A stretch of DNA of 64,000 bases, from assembly GCF_014839805.1 (NCBI RefSeq), contig NC_051126.1:7696609-7760608 (forward strand). Direction: 5' to 3'. Shown here piece after piece: positions 46,801 through 56,117 of the stretch. The translations under genes and the position numbers were made by a program. The stretch comes from Manduca sexta. Lineage: Eukaryota; Arthropoda; Insecta; Lepidoptera; Sphingidae. The notes beneath the pieces are model-generated. The model ran no database searches. It saw only the letters and a list, made by a program, of their open reading frames with translations, and was not told the DNA's origin. Positions within the stretch are counted from its first letter, which is position 1; each line of letters opens with the position of its first letter.

Positions 46801-49786
46801 TTATTTTACAACTACGAATACGTTTGTTTGATCGGTAGCACACCAAATGTTACTAAGTACTTCTGTATTTCATACGCCAACAATTCGTGAGCCACATTTA
46901 CACACGGTACATTGAAACTGACGCAAATTTCGTCTCGCCGACAGACGTGACTCAAAATAGAGTATTGGAAAACGTAATTAGCTACATAGTACATTACAGG
47001 AAAATATATTTTACACCTAATATTATTTATTATTCATTGTTTTTGAGTCAAATAGAATTTGCGCGAATAACGGTGCATTGTTTAAAATTTATTACATGAA
47101 TGCAATATGCCAATTGGACATAATGTGGTATATAGTTTAGGTATATTTTACTCTGAATGTCCAGGAGGGAGGGTAAATGGTAATTACTGTAGGTATTTTC
47201 AAAAACACCTCCATACTTTGATATGCGGGCAGGCTCGACAAGAGCCCAAAAACCTATAGATATATGAGATCTAGACAGATGTCTAATTTGATACAACGTA
47301 AAAATTACGTCGTCATGTGTTGCTTCTTGATGTTTTGTTCAGGTAAGCAATATTACTTATAGTAAATAATTTTTATACTTTTGGTTAAATATATATAGAT
47401 ACTCACTTTCTTCTTTGCTCTGGAGGTAGTTTTACATCATTTTGCATCCTAACATTAACAAGATCGGCTGGATTCCCAACAAATCCTCCAGCGAAGCCTC
47501 CAAGCCCAGCCAGAAATGCTGACATAAAGAATGGTACTGGGCTGCCCTGGAATATGGAAAAATCAATTGGAATGACAAATAGAAAGTACAAGGGGTAAAC
47601 ATTATTTTTCTAACTTTTGATCTTTCAGCTTGCTTTTGTAACATCCTTACAATAATAAATTACATAAACCATGTATATATATGGCATTCCACAAGAAAAT
47701 AATAAAGTAAAGATATAGAGGAAGAATATAACTAAAGATACTAGAAACGCCTATATTATTAGCTATGATTTACAGCTTTTGGATACAAGGGCATCTCCTT
47801 TTTTATAATTCCAGATCAATGAAATAAGATCCTGAATAAGAAAATTTATAGTGAAGTCAAAAACCATTGTTTTGGACTACAAATGCATAATTAAAATGCC
47901 TTTAAGTTGCTGTTTTTTTACTAATACTCACATCTTTAGGAGCAAGGGATTGTTTAGCCATTTCATAAATGCCAAACCTGGCTGTTGAATATGTCAGTTG
48001 ACGGAGGAGAGAAGCTGATATACCATTGTAAAGGCCGGTGATACCTATGAAGAACAACTTCAGATATAGTATAAAACATATTGTTTATATGACATTTATT
48101 TTAAAAAAAAAAAAGAAGGTACAAGTTTTTTCATATCTGCACATTTTTCATTTATCTCTATTGTAATTTATGTAAATTATGAACAAAATCATTATATATT
48201 TAAAAAGTAGGTGTTATTTGTTAAGATTTGCTTCTTTCCTTTCCTGAATATGGTTCAATTTAAATGGTGGTTTAAAAAAATGACATTAGTAATGATAATT
48301 ATTCATTCGATTCCAAGAAGAAAAAATAACTGGCAATATATTCCTTTACCATTTATAAGGAAGTTTATTAAAAACTGTAAAGCATGCAAATAAACAAGGA
48401 AGTATAACACATTGTCAAGAATTCTCAATAAGTTCTTATATTTTGGGTAGACAATTAAGTGTCTAATTCAAATTCTGTTTTGTTTTTCTTTGTTAGATGT
48501 TAGTGCAAAACAAGACATTTTCTTATTACTAACTTGGAAAGTGTAAGATTTGGGTCAGTAAAGTGGGGTCTAATTAAAAACATTTTCAAGTATGTTTTAA
48601 AATGTCATATCTTAGTTGGGTATGGAACGGACTGCCAAGACAAAGGTCTGCAGATTGAAAAACCAAGGCAAACACCTCTGGCTTTTCAAAGTTATGGATA
48701 TATTGTTTATTTATATTTGTATAAGTAAACTATTTCTATGTTTCTAAGTTTAATAAAGAATGTATGAATTGTTTCATTTTACATATTATTTTCTGGACTT
48801 GATGAAAATAAAATTATACAATAATTGTCCATTGTTGTTTACGCATAGTCACCCAACTAGATGGTCAGATTTTAAAATATGTATTGAAAACTGCAACACA
48901 GTGTGAGTCTTGACCATTATTGCTTAAGGAGGTGCTTTGTGTGATTAAAAGATTGAAAATCCCATGTAATATGTTTTGTCCAAACATACTATCTAAAAAA
49001 ATGCTTTTTTGGACATTCATATAATTATCTACAATTATGATGACAATATAATTAAGTATAACATTTACTTAACAGCCTGGGAAAGGTTCATGACGGTTCT
49101 TTCTTAACACAAATTGTATGTTCCGTTCCATGTCCTCATTGTAGATAGCTTGATGATTGATGATAGCTTGATGATGATTTATCATTTTTTTAAGGAGTTC
49201 TCTTTTAACTTAAACTTACATACCTGAGATTTCTCTATGAGAATTTCAAAGGTATGTGAACTCTACAAATCTACACAAGGCCAGAGCGGTGGACTAAGGC
49301 TTAAACCTTCTTAGTGGACAGTATATAGCATGGGTGTGGTATTTTTATGTTATAAAATATTTTTGCAGTATGTATTTAATTGCAAGAATATTATAATGAA
49401 AAATGGAAAGTAACCAATTAGCTTTGTATAACAATATAATACTTCAAATGTTTAAAAATTTTAGGAAATGGAATCATTTACTAAAGTACATAAACAAAAG
49501 GACATTTTATTGTACTTAACATCAGAAAATGGTATTTTATTGTAACAAAGTTATTTTTCCTAATAAATAAAATTGAAACATGTTAGTGAACATGTTTGTA
49601 TTCCTTACCTTGATTTCTAATAACAATCCCTGTGAGTTGGATCATGGATATATTTTTGCCTTTTTGTGTCTGCATCTGTACCTTTAGTAAATCCAAAGGA
49701 TGTGTGATACATGCGGCTCCAGCTGATGCTAATCCACCGAAATACCATTTCGACACTTTGACTTCATTTGGTTTGGGCTGCGACAT
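43884..49786 (-). CDS. SLC25A10: Mitochondrial dicarboxylate carrier (SLC25A10 / Dic1 type), complete, five exons
   Basis: Coding exons on the minus strand are 49786-49609, 48044-47932, 47546-47407, 46637-46430 and 44123-43884. Together they make 879 bp and 292 aa including an ATG start and TAA stop. All introns are GT-AG (about 1.56, 0.39, 0.77 and 2.3 kb). The product should exchange malate or succinate for phosphate, sulfate or thiosulfate across the inner mitochondrial membrane (family knowledge). Three carrier signatures are visible: HPLDLLK at 29-35, NPADLVNVR at 122-130 and QPVDVLKTR at 222-230. The second has Asn where most carriers have Lys/Arg, normal for this subfamily. The stretches RMQNDVKLPPEQRRNY, GQLSFYDQIK and PHTILTFVFLEQLR are typical of SLC25A10 rather than of the oxoglutarate carrier. 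Length and conserved motifs argue for an intact gene. Introns hold SINE and retroposon insertions. Confidence 0.93.
44165..44983 (+). mobile_element. Retroposon (type X), near full length, in carrier intron 4
   Basis: Starts 'actagcttccgcccgcagct' and ends 'tttattataagtatagat'. It contains 'aatccgtcgagtagtttttg' and a short (ACAG)n run. From about 44380 to the end it matches 61618-62252 in reverse orientation at what looks like about 94% identity. It is antisense to the carrier gene. No intact protein; the frame 44159-44341 is spurious. Confidence 0.75.
45067..45186. repeat. Palindromic element in carrier intron 4
   Basis: Imperfect inverted repeat: left arm with 'atgtttttctacaatc' and 'tgtatgggaatgacat', right arm with 'atgtcactcccatccatttt' and 'gattgtagaaaagcat', around a loop of about 25 nt. 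It looks like a small MITE of a family distinct from the TTAA foldbacks. Confidence 0.55.
46080..46280 (+). repeat. Diverged retroposon (type Y) fragment in carrier intron 4
   Basis: 'aatctatactaatatataac', 'gctgaagagtttgtttgaat', 'gctaatcttagaaactactg' and 'tatagactatataacattac' follow the block order of the type Y tail (62253 onward), with one tandem unit only and heavy divergence. Confidence 0.6.
48600..48700 (+). repeat. SINE head fragment in carrier intron 1
   Basis: 'atcttagttgggtatggaac', 'ggactgccaagacaaaggtc' and 'tgcagattgaaaaaccaagg' correspond to the tRNA-like 5' end of the SINE at 25532-25839. The B box is decayed. Confidence 0.6.
49205..49325 (+). repeat. SINE tail fragment in carrier intron 1
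   Basis: 'catacctgagatttctctat', 'gaatttcaaaggtatgtgaa' and 'aaggccagagcggtggacta' match the 3' half of the same SINE. Head (48600) and tail lie in the same orientation about 500 bp apart and may be one interrupted copy. Confidence 0.62.
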
Positions 49787-51482
49787 TTTAGCAATTCCGC
49801 CTGGTAAAAGTTAACACGTGTAATATTTTAATTCTTAAAGTCGTTATCGTTTTTTTATTATTAAATGATATCTACGATAACCTACGTAGCTAATTCAATA
49901 TAAAACAACCGACACGAATTCCGTGATGAAATTAATAAAATGGGATCGAGTAAAAACTTGGTTTCCTAAATATTTTCATTTAATTTTTTGTAGTATTTTT
50001 AAAAACACAGTCTTTGCCCAATCAAAGTCATCGAACTCATATTCGCGTCTTGCTTGTACAAGTCCGCACTTCGCAACTACTTTATTCACGTCTGACGTCT
50101 CAATCTTCAGTTCTCACACAAATACAATAACAGTTTATCATACATGCCACTAACACATTGATACACATACTTGTAGTGAGTAGTATACGAGTATAATATA
50201 AGACGTCATAAGTGTGTGCGAGTTTTACAGGCTACGAGAGCTGTGACATTGACAATGACATTTTATGACATTGGTAAATGCCAATTGGTGAAAACCACTG
50301 TGAATAGAGTGGTATTAGATGCTGAATGGTGAATAATTCTAAGAAGCCATTGATGCTGTACTAAAGTCTAATATCATTAATTATTGTAAATTAGAAGAAG
50401 CCTATTACGCTACGTCTATAACATAGGTACTGCAGTGACATTATTAGCGTCATAAGGTTTTTATTTATAAGGCTAAATAGTGAAATGAGCAACAATCTCT
50501 CAGAACAAGTCTTGCCTGATGGGGACATGTGTTACGACAGCGTTTATATTTGTATCCATAGATATAGTTATATATGAGTACTATTTATTAGATTGAAGTT
50601 TTAACTACTTAAGTACCTATTCATTAATAACCGTATGTAGCAACATATTGAAGCAAAGTTAGCTATCATTATTATTATAATGTGATAGATGTGATTGTGG
50701 CAGTATAGCAACAATGAACAAGCCACTTTGTGTCAAACTTGATAAGATATTTTGTCAAATGTCAAATTGACATTCTTTAGCAAAAACATATTGTCTTTTT
50801 ACCTTCGTATTTTTCTTTAAATCTATACAGACTAACGTTTCAATTTTGTACTTAGAAGTTTATCGTGTAGAATCTTCTTGTATGTATTGGTGCATATATT
50901 TGGTCAACAGTTATAAAGTTTCATAACCTAAAATAGCTGCTAAACGGTGAAATCACGTTCGATGTTTATGTGATAAACTAAATTTAATTTGGTATATTGA
51001 AAATTTATGATTTTATAAAAACTTTAATAAAGAGTAATTTCATTAAAAATACCAAATAATAAAAAGGTACGTACCTGCTTAAATCGGTAATAACTAATTA
51101 ACGTTTATTCTCACTGTTAAAACAAACAAACGAATTTGGATGAGCGGCGAGTCCAATGCGTTTATACCACTGAATAATGTACTTATTACACAAAAACTAT
51201 GTATAGTTACATAACACGTTAGTTGGGAAATTTAATTACCGGTAACCTAACGAGCGACGGGTAAGGTCGCGCGCGAGCGAGTTTGTCTTTCATCTGCGCG
51301 CTCTGCGGATGTTTTGAGATCGTTTTGCATCGATTCTGTACCACTTATCGCCCCTCTGTACGTAGAGAAAAGAAACCAATCTCATCAGATATTACAGATT
51401 GATTGTATATGTAAATATAATATTTTTCAATAATATTAGTTATTTTCTATTTTTTTCATGAGTATTGTTTTTGTTTTTCAGG
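49787..51482. promoter_or_regulatory. Divergent intergenic region, carrier (left) and ELP6 (right)
   Basis: The two ATGs lie back to back about 1.7 kb apart. On the ELP6 side, 51241-51320 is the most CpG-rich part ('cgagcgacgggtaaggtcgc', 'gcgcgagcgagtttgtcttt') and contains GACGG|GTAAGG at 51261, a donor that would pair with the acceptor at 51481 to remove an intron from the 5' leader. On the carrier side no clear TATA or initiator was fixed. Transcription starts are inferred only. Confidence 0.4.
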
Positions 51483-52226
51483 ATGTCGTCAGATATCATA
51501 GCCTGTCTCCAATTGGATAAAGAATTATCTAATAGAGTGATTGTTGCTAAGGAGATAAATGGCTGTGATAGCTCATTCATTGTTAGTTGTGTACTAAACC
51601 ACTGTGTCAAAAATAAACATCCAGTGTTCATATTGTCAACACATCACTCTTTGCAGCATTACCAAAATATCAGTCTAAAAATGAATTATAATTTACAAAG
51701 ACATATGGACTCGGGAATTATAGGTTTCTTTAATATAGGGGAAGATGCTGTTGAAAAGTTATTTAGAAATGAAAATAATTCATTACAAGAATTGATATTC
51801 ACAATCAAAGAAAATATATGTAAATTACAATGTGAAACAAATAATTCTGTTAATATTATCCTGGATGGAGTCTCACATCTCTTTGATTTGGGTTATGATT
51901 TAAGGGAAGTTAATCAGTTTTTAAGAAATATCATTGTTCTAACATATGAGACAAATGCATTTATATTATGTCTTTGTAATTCTGCAGAAGATGATGATGC
52001 TACACAAACAATATCCAACCTATTATCTCATAAAGCTGATACAGTATTGGAAGTTGAAAACTTGCCATCAGGCTTAAGTGCAGATGTGTCTGGGCATTTG
52101 ACAATTAAACATCCAGGTCAAAAATGGCAAAATGACCATATGAACACATTAAATTTCAAACCATCTAAATACCTTTTCAAATTATTTGATAGAGGTGTTA
52201 AATTGTTAGCACCTGGTACTGTTTAA
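51483..52226 (+). CDS. ELP6: Elongator complex protein 6 (ELP6) homologue
   Basis: 247 aa in one coding exon. A splice acceptor (TTTTTCAG, ending 51481) lies one base before GATG, so the start is taken as the ATG at 51483 rather than an in-frame ATG at 51465 that would be intronic. ELP6 forms a hexameric ring of RecA-like folds with ELP4 and ELP5 and serves tRNA wobble-uridine modification by Elongator (family knowledge). Matching features are an N-terminal beta strand and helix region, a core strand with Asp (VNIILDGVSHLFDLGYD, 123-139), an acidic SAEDDDATQTISNLLSH segment (167-183), and the C-terminal pattern GLSADVSGHLTI then LFKLFDRGVKLLAPG. No Walker A motif is visible, as expected for this subunit. 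Length is close to the human protein (about 266 aa). A transposon relic begins 51 bases after the stop. Confidence 0.85.
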   Translation: MSSDIIACLQLDKELSNRVIVAKEINGCDSSFIVSCVLNHCVKNKHPVFILSTHHSLQHYQNISLKMNYNLQRHMDSGIIGFFNIGEDAVEKLFRNENNSLQELIFTIKENICKLQCETNNSVNIILDGVSHLFDLGYDLREVNQFLRNIIVLTYETNAFILCLCNSAEDDDATQTISNLLSHKADTVLEVENLPSGLSADVSGHLTIKHPGQKWQNDHMNTLNFKPSKYLFKLFDRGVKLLAPGTV

Positions 52227-52277
52227 TGTATTTTTCTTGATTTGAAATTTTTTTTCCTAATGTCTTGTTATGTATGT

Positions 52278-53577
52278 AAGGTCAGGTGGGGCAAGTGCGC
52301 CGACGGGGTAAGTGCACCTGCCCTAAAAAAATCGAGAACTATTGATGTTATACAATTACCGCAATCTTACATCTATGCTACTAACTGAAATACAGTTCCA
52401 CTAAAAAACATAAATGGCTATGTTCATTTTAATACGATTTATTCGCCATTTTATTTTAAGTGTCATTTAGACCTGTAAACCGAGATAACCCCGTGAAAGA
52501 TAACATCAAATATTTCAAGATATTTAACATATTTCTGTAAACCAGTAAGGTGAATACATAGTTTAAACCATTTATTTTAACTTCCTGTCTGAATTTTATT
52601 AATATATACTAAAATAAAGGATTTTTTAGCATTGCGAAAAAATGTACCTCAAAATTGTCGAGTAGGGCAAGTGCGCCACAGTTAATAGCCGTATGGCGCA
52701 CTTGCCCCTGATCCATATATAACCAACCTTTTTTGAGAATATGTTTTACTAATATGAATTATTATTATTAAAATGTTAAACTTAACAGCATAATTTTTTG
52801 TACTCAAGGTATTTTGTTTTGAGCTGACTTAAATAATAGGGCGATGTTTTAGATGGTTCGTTTTTACAAAGAAAAACTGAAATACCTTGGTCTAGAGCAG
52901 CTTTACGTGAAGAGGTTGCAACTGTTCGATCAGGCACGTTATCTGGGTATAATGCAGCTAAAACATATCAAATGTCATAAAGCCAAATTCTAAGTAGTTG
53001 AGTTATAACGCATTCAAAATTGTTAATTCCTACATTTTTGTATGTTTTTTTTAGTTTTTAGAAATAAAATGGATTTTATATTAGGGCTACCATTTTTTTA
53101 TTCCAACATATCCGCACACAAAACTCTAATATTAATACCTAAATATAGCAAAAAAAATGTTTTGAAGCCCTGATTTACAAATATATGGCGCACTTACCCC
53201 GAATTTGATTTGACAGCCATAGTTTGTTATAATATTAAGTGATTATAAATTATCCAAGAGCAATGCGAGTAAAACTTATTTCTCTATGGACTAAAATGAG
53301 TGTTTTTGTTATAATGTTTCATATTGGCGTCATTTTTTACACAGGCGCACTTACCCCATTTCCGGAGGCAAGTGCGCCTACTACCATTTTTTTTTACTTT
53401 GAGCAAAATATTATTAATTTATGGTCCGATTTCCTTGAATGGCCTTAGGTTATTATCACAAAATACCAAATATTCTTAAATTAATAAAATTACATTCTTA
53501 AGTCAGCACAAAAAGAAATTATTTAGCATTGAATCCAGCTATGAAAATTTTATGGCGCACTTCCCCCGACTGACCTT
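52278..53577 (+). mobile_element. Pogo/Tigger-like DNA transposon relic with inverted ends
   Basis: The ends AAGGTCAGGTGGGGCAAGTG and, inverted, AAGGTCAGTCGGGGGAAGTG followed by CGCC are about 25-bp terminal inverted repeats. Target duplication is TA if the ends are trimmed by one base, or ATGT as drawn. At 52853-52977 a decayed N-terminal DNA-binding domain is readable: MVRFYKEKLKY, then one frame shift, then WSRAALREEVATVRSGTLSG and YNAAKTYQMS. That is the pipsqueak/CENP-B-like HTH pattern of pogo transposases (family knowledge). No DDE catalytic domain is seen, so the copy is deleted and inactive. The 14-mer GGGGCAAGTGCGCC or variants recur inside in both orientations. Confidence 0.72.
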
Positions 53578-53600
53578 ATGTATTTTAGAATGAATTAATG

Positions 53601-53606
53601 AATAAA
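53601..53606 (+). terminator. Likely native poly(A) signal of ELP6, now beyond the transposon
   Basis: AATAAA in 'gaattaatgaataaataaca'. Without the 1.3-kb insertion it would lie about 75 bases after the ELP6 stop. Between the stop and the element there is no AATAAA. Alternative AATAAA strings occur inside the element (52613, about 53052). Confidence 0.5.
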
Positions 53607-53642
53607 TAACATTAAAAGATTATTGCTTTTTATTTAATAGAA

Positions 53643-53690
53643 AAAGGAATTATAATGTCATAAAACGATTATGACAATGTAATTCCTTCT
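53643..53690. repeat. Hairpin just after the poly(A) signal
   Basis: AAGGAATTATAATGTCATA pairs with TATGACAATGTAATTCCTT around a 7-nt loop, two mismatches in 19 bp. Its role is unknown; it could be a small MITE remnant. Confidence 0.55.
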
Positions 53691-53895
53691 TATTATTATT
53701 ATTAGGTACATTTTACAGTTCATATGTCTTATAGTTAACTTTTTTTTAATTTAATGTAACAATTGTTTCCATTAAATTAATAATTCACTGCAATAAATTC
53801 AATTTGGAAACTTAAAATTATTCTAGAAGGAGCCATTAAAGTGGAATGTAAAAGACAACATAATGGTATTACCACATTCATTAAGTATATAAGTA

Positions 53896-54530
53896 ACTAG
53901 CTTTTGCCCGCGGCTCCACCCGCGTTATAAAGTTTTTCAGGCTAAAGTTTTCCGTTATAAAAGTAGTAGTTTCCCGGGAGCCTATGTTCTTCCCAGGGTC
54001 TCAAACTGTCTCCATACCAAATTTCATCTCAATACGTAGGGTAGTTTTTGAGTTTAACACGTTTAGGCAGACGGATGCAGCGGGGGACTTTTGTTTTATA
54101 ATATATTTTTAGAACTTTTAAGAGGAACAATCCCGTCATACATCATTGTTGCATAACTTTAACCGTTTACGCAGCGCACGCAACGGACGCTCTCAAAACT
54201 AATAAATTGTTCCCGTTTTTGCAACATGTTTCATTACTGCTCCGCTCCTATTGGTCATAGCGTGATGATATATAGCCTATAGCACTCCACGAATAAAGGG
54301 CTATCCAACGCAAAAAGAATTTTTCAGTTTGGACCGGTATTTCCTGAGATTGGCCATTACTGCTCCGCTCCTATCGGGTATAGCGTGATGATATATAGCC
54401 TATAGCACTCCACGAACAAAGGGCTATCCAACGCAAAAAGAATTTTTCAGTTTGGACCGGTAGTTCCTGAGATTAGCGCGTTCAAACAAACAAACAAACA
54501 AACTCTTCAGCTTTATATAAGAGTATAGAT
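53896..54530 (+). mobile_element. Retroposon (type Y) with two 123-bp tandem units
   Basis: Starts 'actagcttttgcccgcggct', with 'ccataccaaatttcatctca' and 'ttttataatatatttttaga' in the first part. Two 123-bp units follow (TTCATTACTGCTCCGCTCCT at 54231, the next at 54354), then (CAAA)n, and it ends 'cttcagctttatataagagt' and 'atagat'. The minus-strand copy at 62253-63148 has four units. No protein is encoded. Confidence 0.75.
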
Positions 54531-55829
54531 TCCTCTCATTCACAAGACGCATGTGTATTATTTTGACAATCATGTTAAAAGTTTTTTTACTAACATTATT
54601 ACTTTGTGGCGCCTCTGGCGGATTCAATCAACAAATTTTGACGGGAGGCTTGAAAGGGGGCATGGGTTCGGAAATAAAATCACGAAATATTATAAGGGGG
54701 GGGGGTTGCTGTAATGAGATATCACGTGTATTTATTTTTCGTTGATCGTACGATTTCCCCGAGCATCGCGACAACCTAAAACAACTTACAACATGTTAAT
54801 ATCTGGTTGGCAGTGTAAAGCATAAATAAAATACACAAATATGCCATGACGCACCCCCAACTCCTTCCCTTACCCGCCAGCTACTGTTGGTACTGGTAAA
54901 TGTGACAAAATATGGAAGGTCTGAGATTCAATTTTCAAATGCATTTATTTTACTAATTTTGCCACCTTCCTAAAAGTATCGCCTGAACTACTAGATCGAC
55001 ATTTTCCTTGGGATTCAGTTTACTTAAGGGTCGTCCATTAATCACGTGATGTTTTTTAGCGACTTTTTAACCTCCTCCTACCCCTGGTGATATATGGTAA
55101 GGTTTTAGACTACCCCTCCCCTCCCTACCCTACCTACTGTGTATTTTTTTTGGTACGAAGTATATTGATATTTTTAGAATAGTCTACAGGTATAAGTACT
55201 TAATCTGATTAAATTTTGGAAAATTAAGCATCGACATAAAAATGTGGAATGTATCCGTCTCATGATCGGAATGATTATGCCGGCCAAAATTATACCTACT
55301 TTTACTCCGGGAAAGGTTCTAGTGTCTTAAATATGTGTACCTAAGTACTTAATTAATAAAAAATAAAATCTTTACATGGGTCTTTATAACAATTGTTTAG
55401 ATAGGCAATTCTATTTGAGTAGGTACCTTCCTACTTATCTACAAAAATCAAGAACACAGGCCTGGTTAATCTGGATAGTGCAGTTGCGAATTTTAGTTTT
55501 ACAATTAAATTTCTTTACAATTTTATTTAAATTAAATTGTTTCTATTATAGGTACCTCTTTATTGTTTTTACTATAGGTACCTCTGTGGACTATAAAGAT
55601 AGATTCATGTTCTTTATCGGTTTGCGTTCCATAGTCTGGCAATGCAGTTACACTTTATATCTTTAAATCTATGATGATATATATTTATATGCGAAGTTAA
55701 TAAACAGCTTTAAGCTAAACTATTGTCATCTAGGTTTAAGTACCTTAGAGTTAAGTATCTATTTGATAGGTTTTACGATAGTGAACAGGCTTTGCGGTGA
55801 CGCCTGAAAACTATTTGTGGTGATTAGCT
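54531..55829. other. Intergenic between ELP6 and the kinesin
   Basis: Mostly AT-rich. A 57-codon frame from an ATG at 54572 to 54745 begins with a hydrophobic leader-like segment and then a Gly-rich part. Its expression is doubtful. A run of ten G lies near 54695. Nothing else was recognised. Confidence 0.35.
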
Positions 55830-55842
55830 GTTGCCCAGCGAC
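55830..55842 (+). promoter_or_regulatory. Candidate X-box (RFX site) upstream of the kinesin
   Basis: GTTGCCCAGCGAC fits RYYNYY-N-RRNRAC, the RFX-factor X-box with a 1-nt spacer, 276 bases before the kinesin ATG in a locally GC-rich stretch (55795-55920). X-boxes mark promoters of ciliary genes (established). Single matches of this degenerate motif also occur by chance. Confidence 0.35.
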
Positions 55843-56117
55843 CACCCAAAGCAAGGGCTGTATTTACGCCGTTGCCTTTCCACGTGAACTCATTAGGACG
55901 TGAACGGAGTACACCAGCACACGTATTATTAAAAACACATTAATCGCATTTCCTTCGTCGTTCCTGTGGTACAAAGTAAAGTTTGTTTTTGAAATATTTA
56001 TATGGAAATTGAGTGATCGATTACTTTCCTATTTTGGTGTGTTCATTCATAGTTTTCAGCAGGTGCATTACTTCTTGTCAGTATTGTAGTCGAGGTTGGA
56101 CTAAGCAAAGTGATGCC

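Noticed and set aside
47432..47644. 70-aa minus-strand frame overlapping carrier exon 3
   Set aside because: It is in the wrong frame; the carrier reading frame in 47546-47407 is unmistakable.
51465..51482. Upstream in-frame ATG for ELP6 (six extra residues)
   Set aside because: It lies inside the polypyrimidine tract of a good splice acceptor ending at 51481, so it should be removed from the mRNA.
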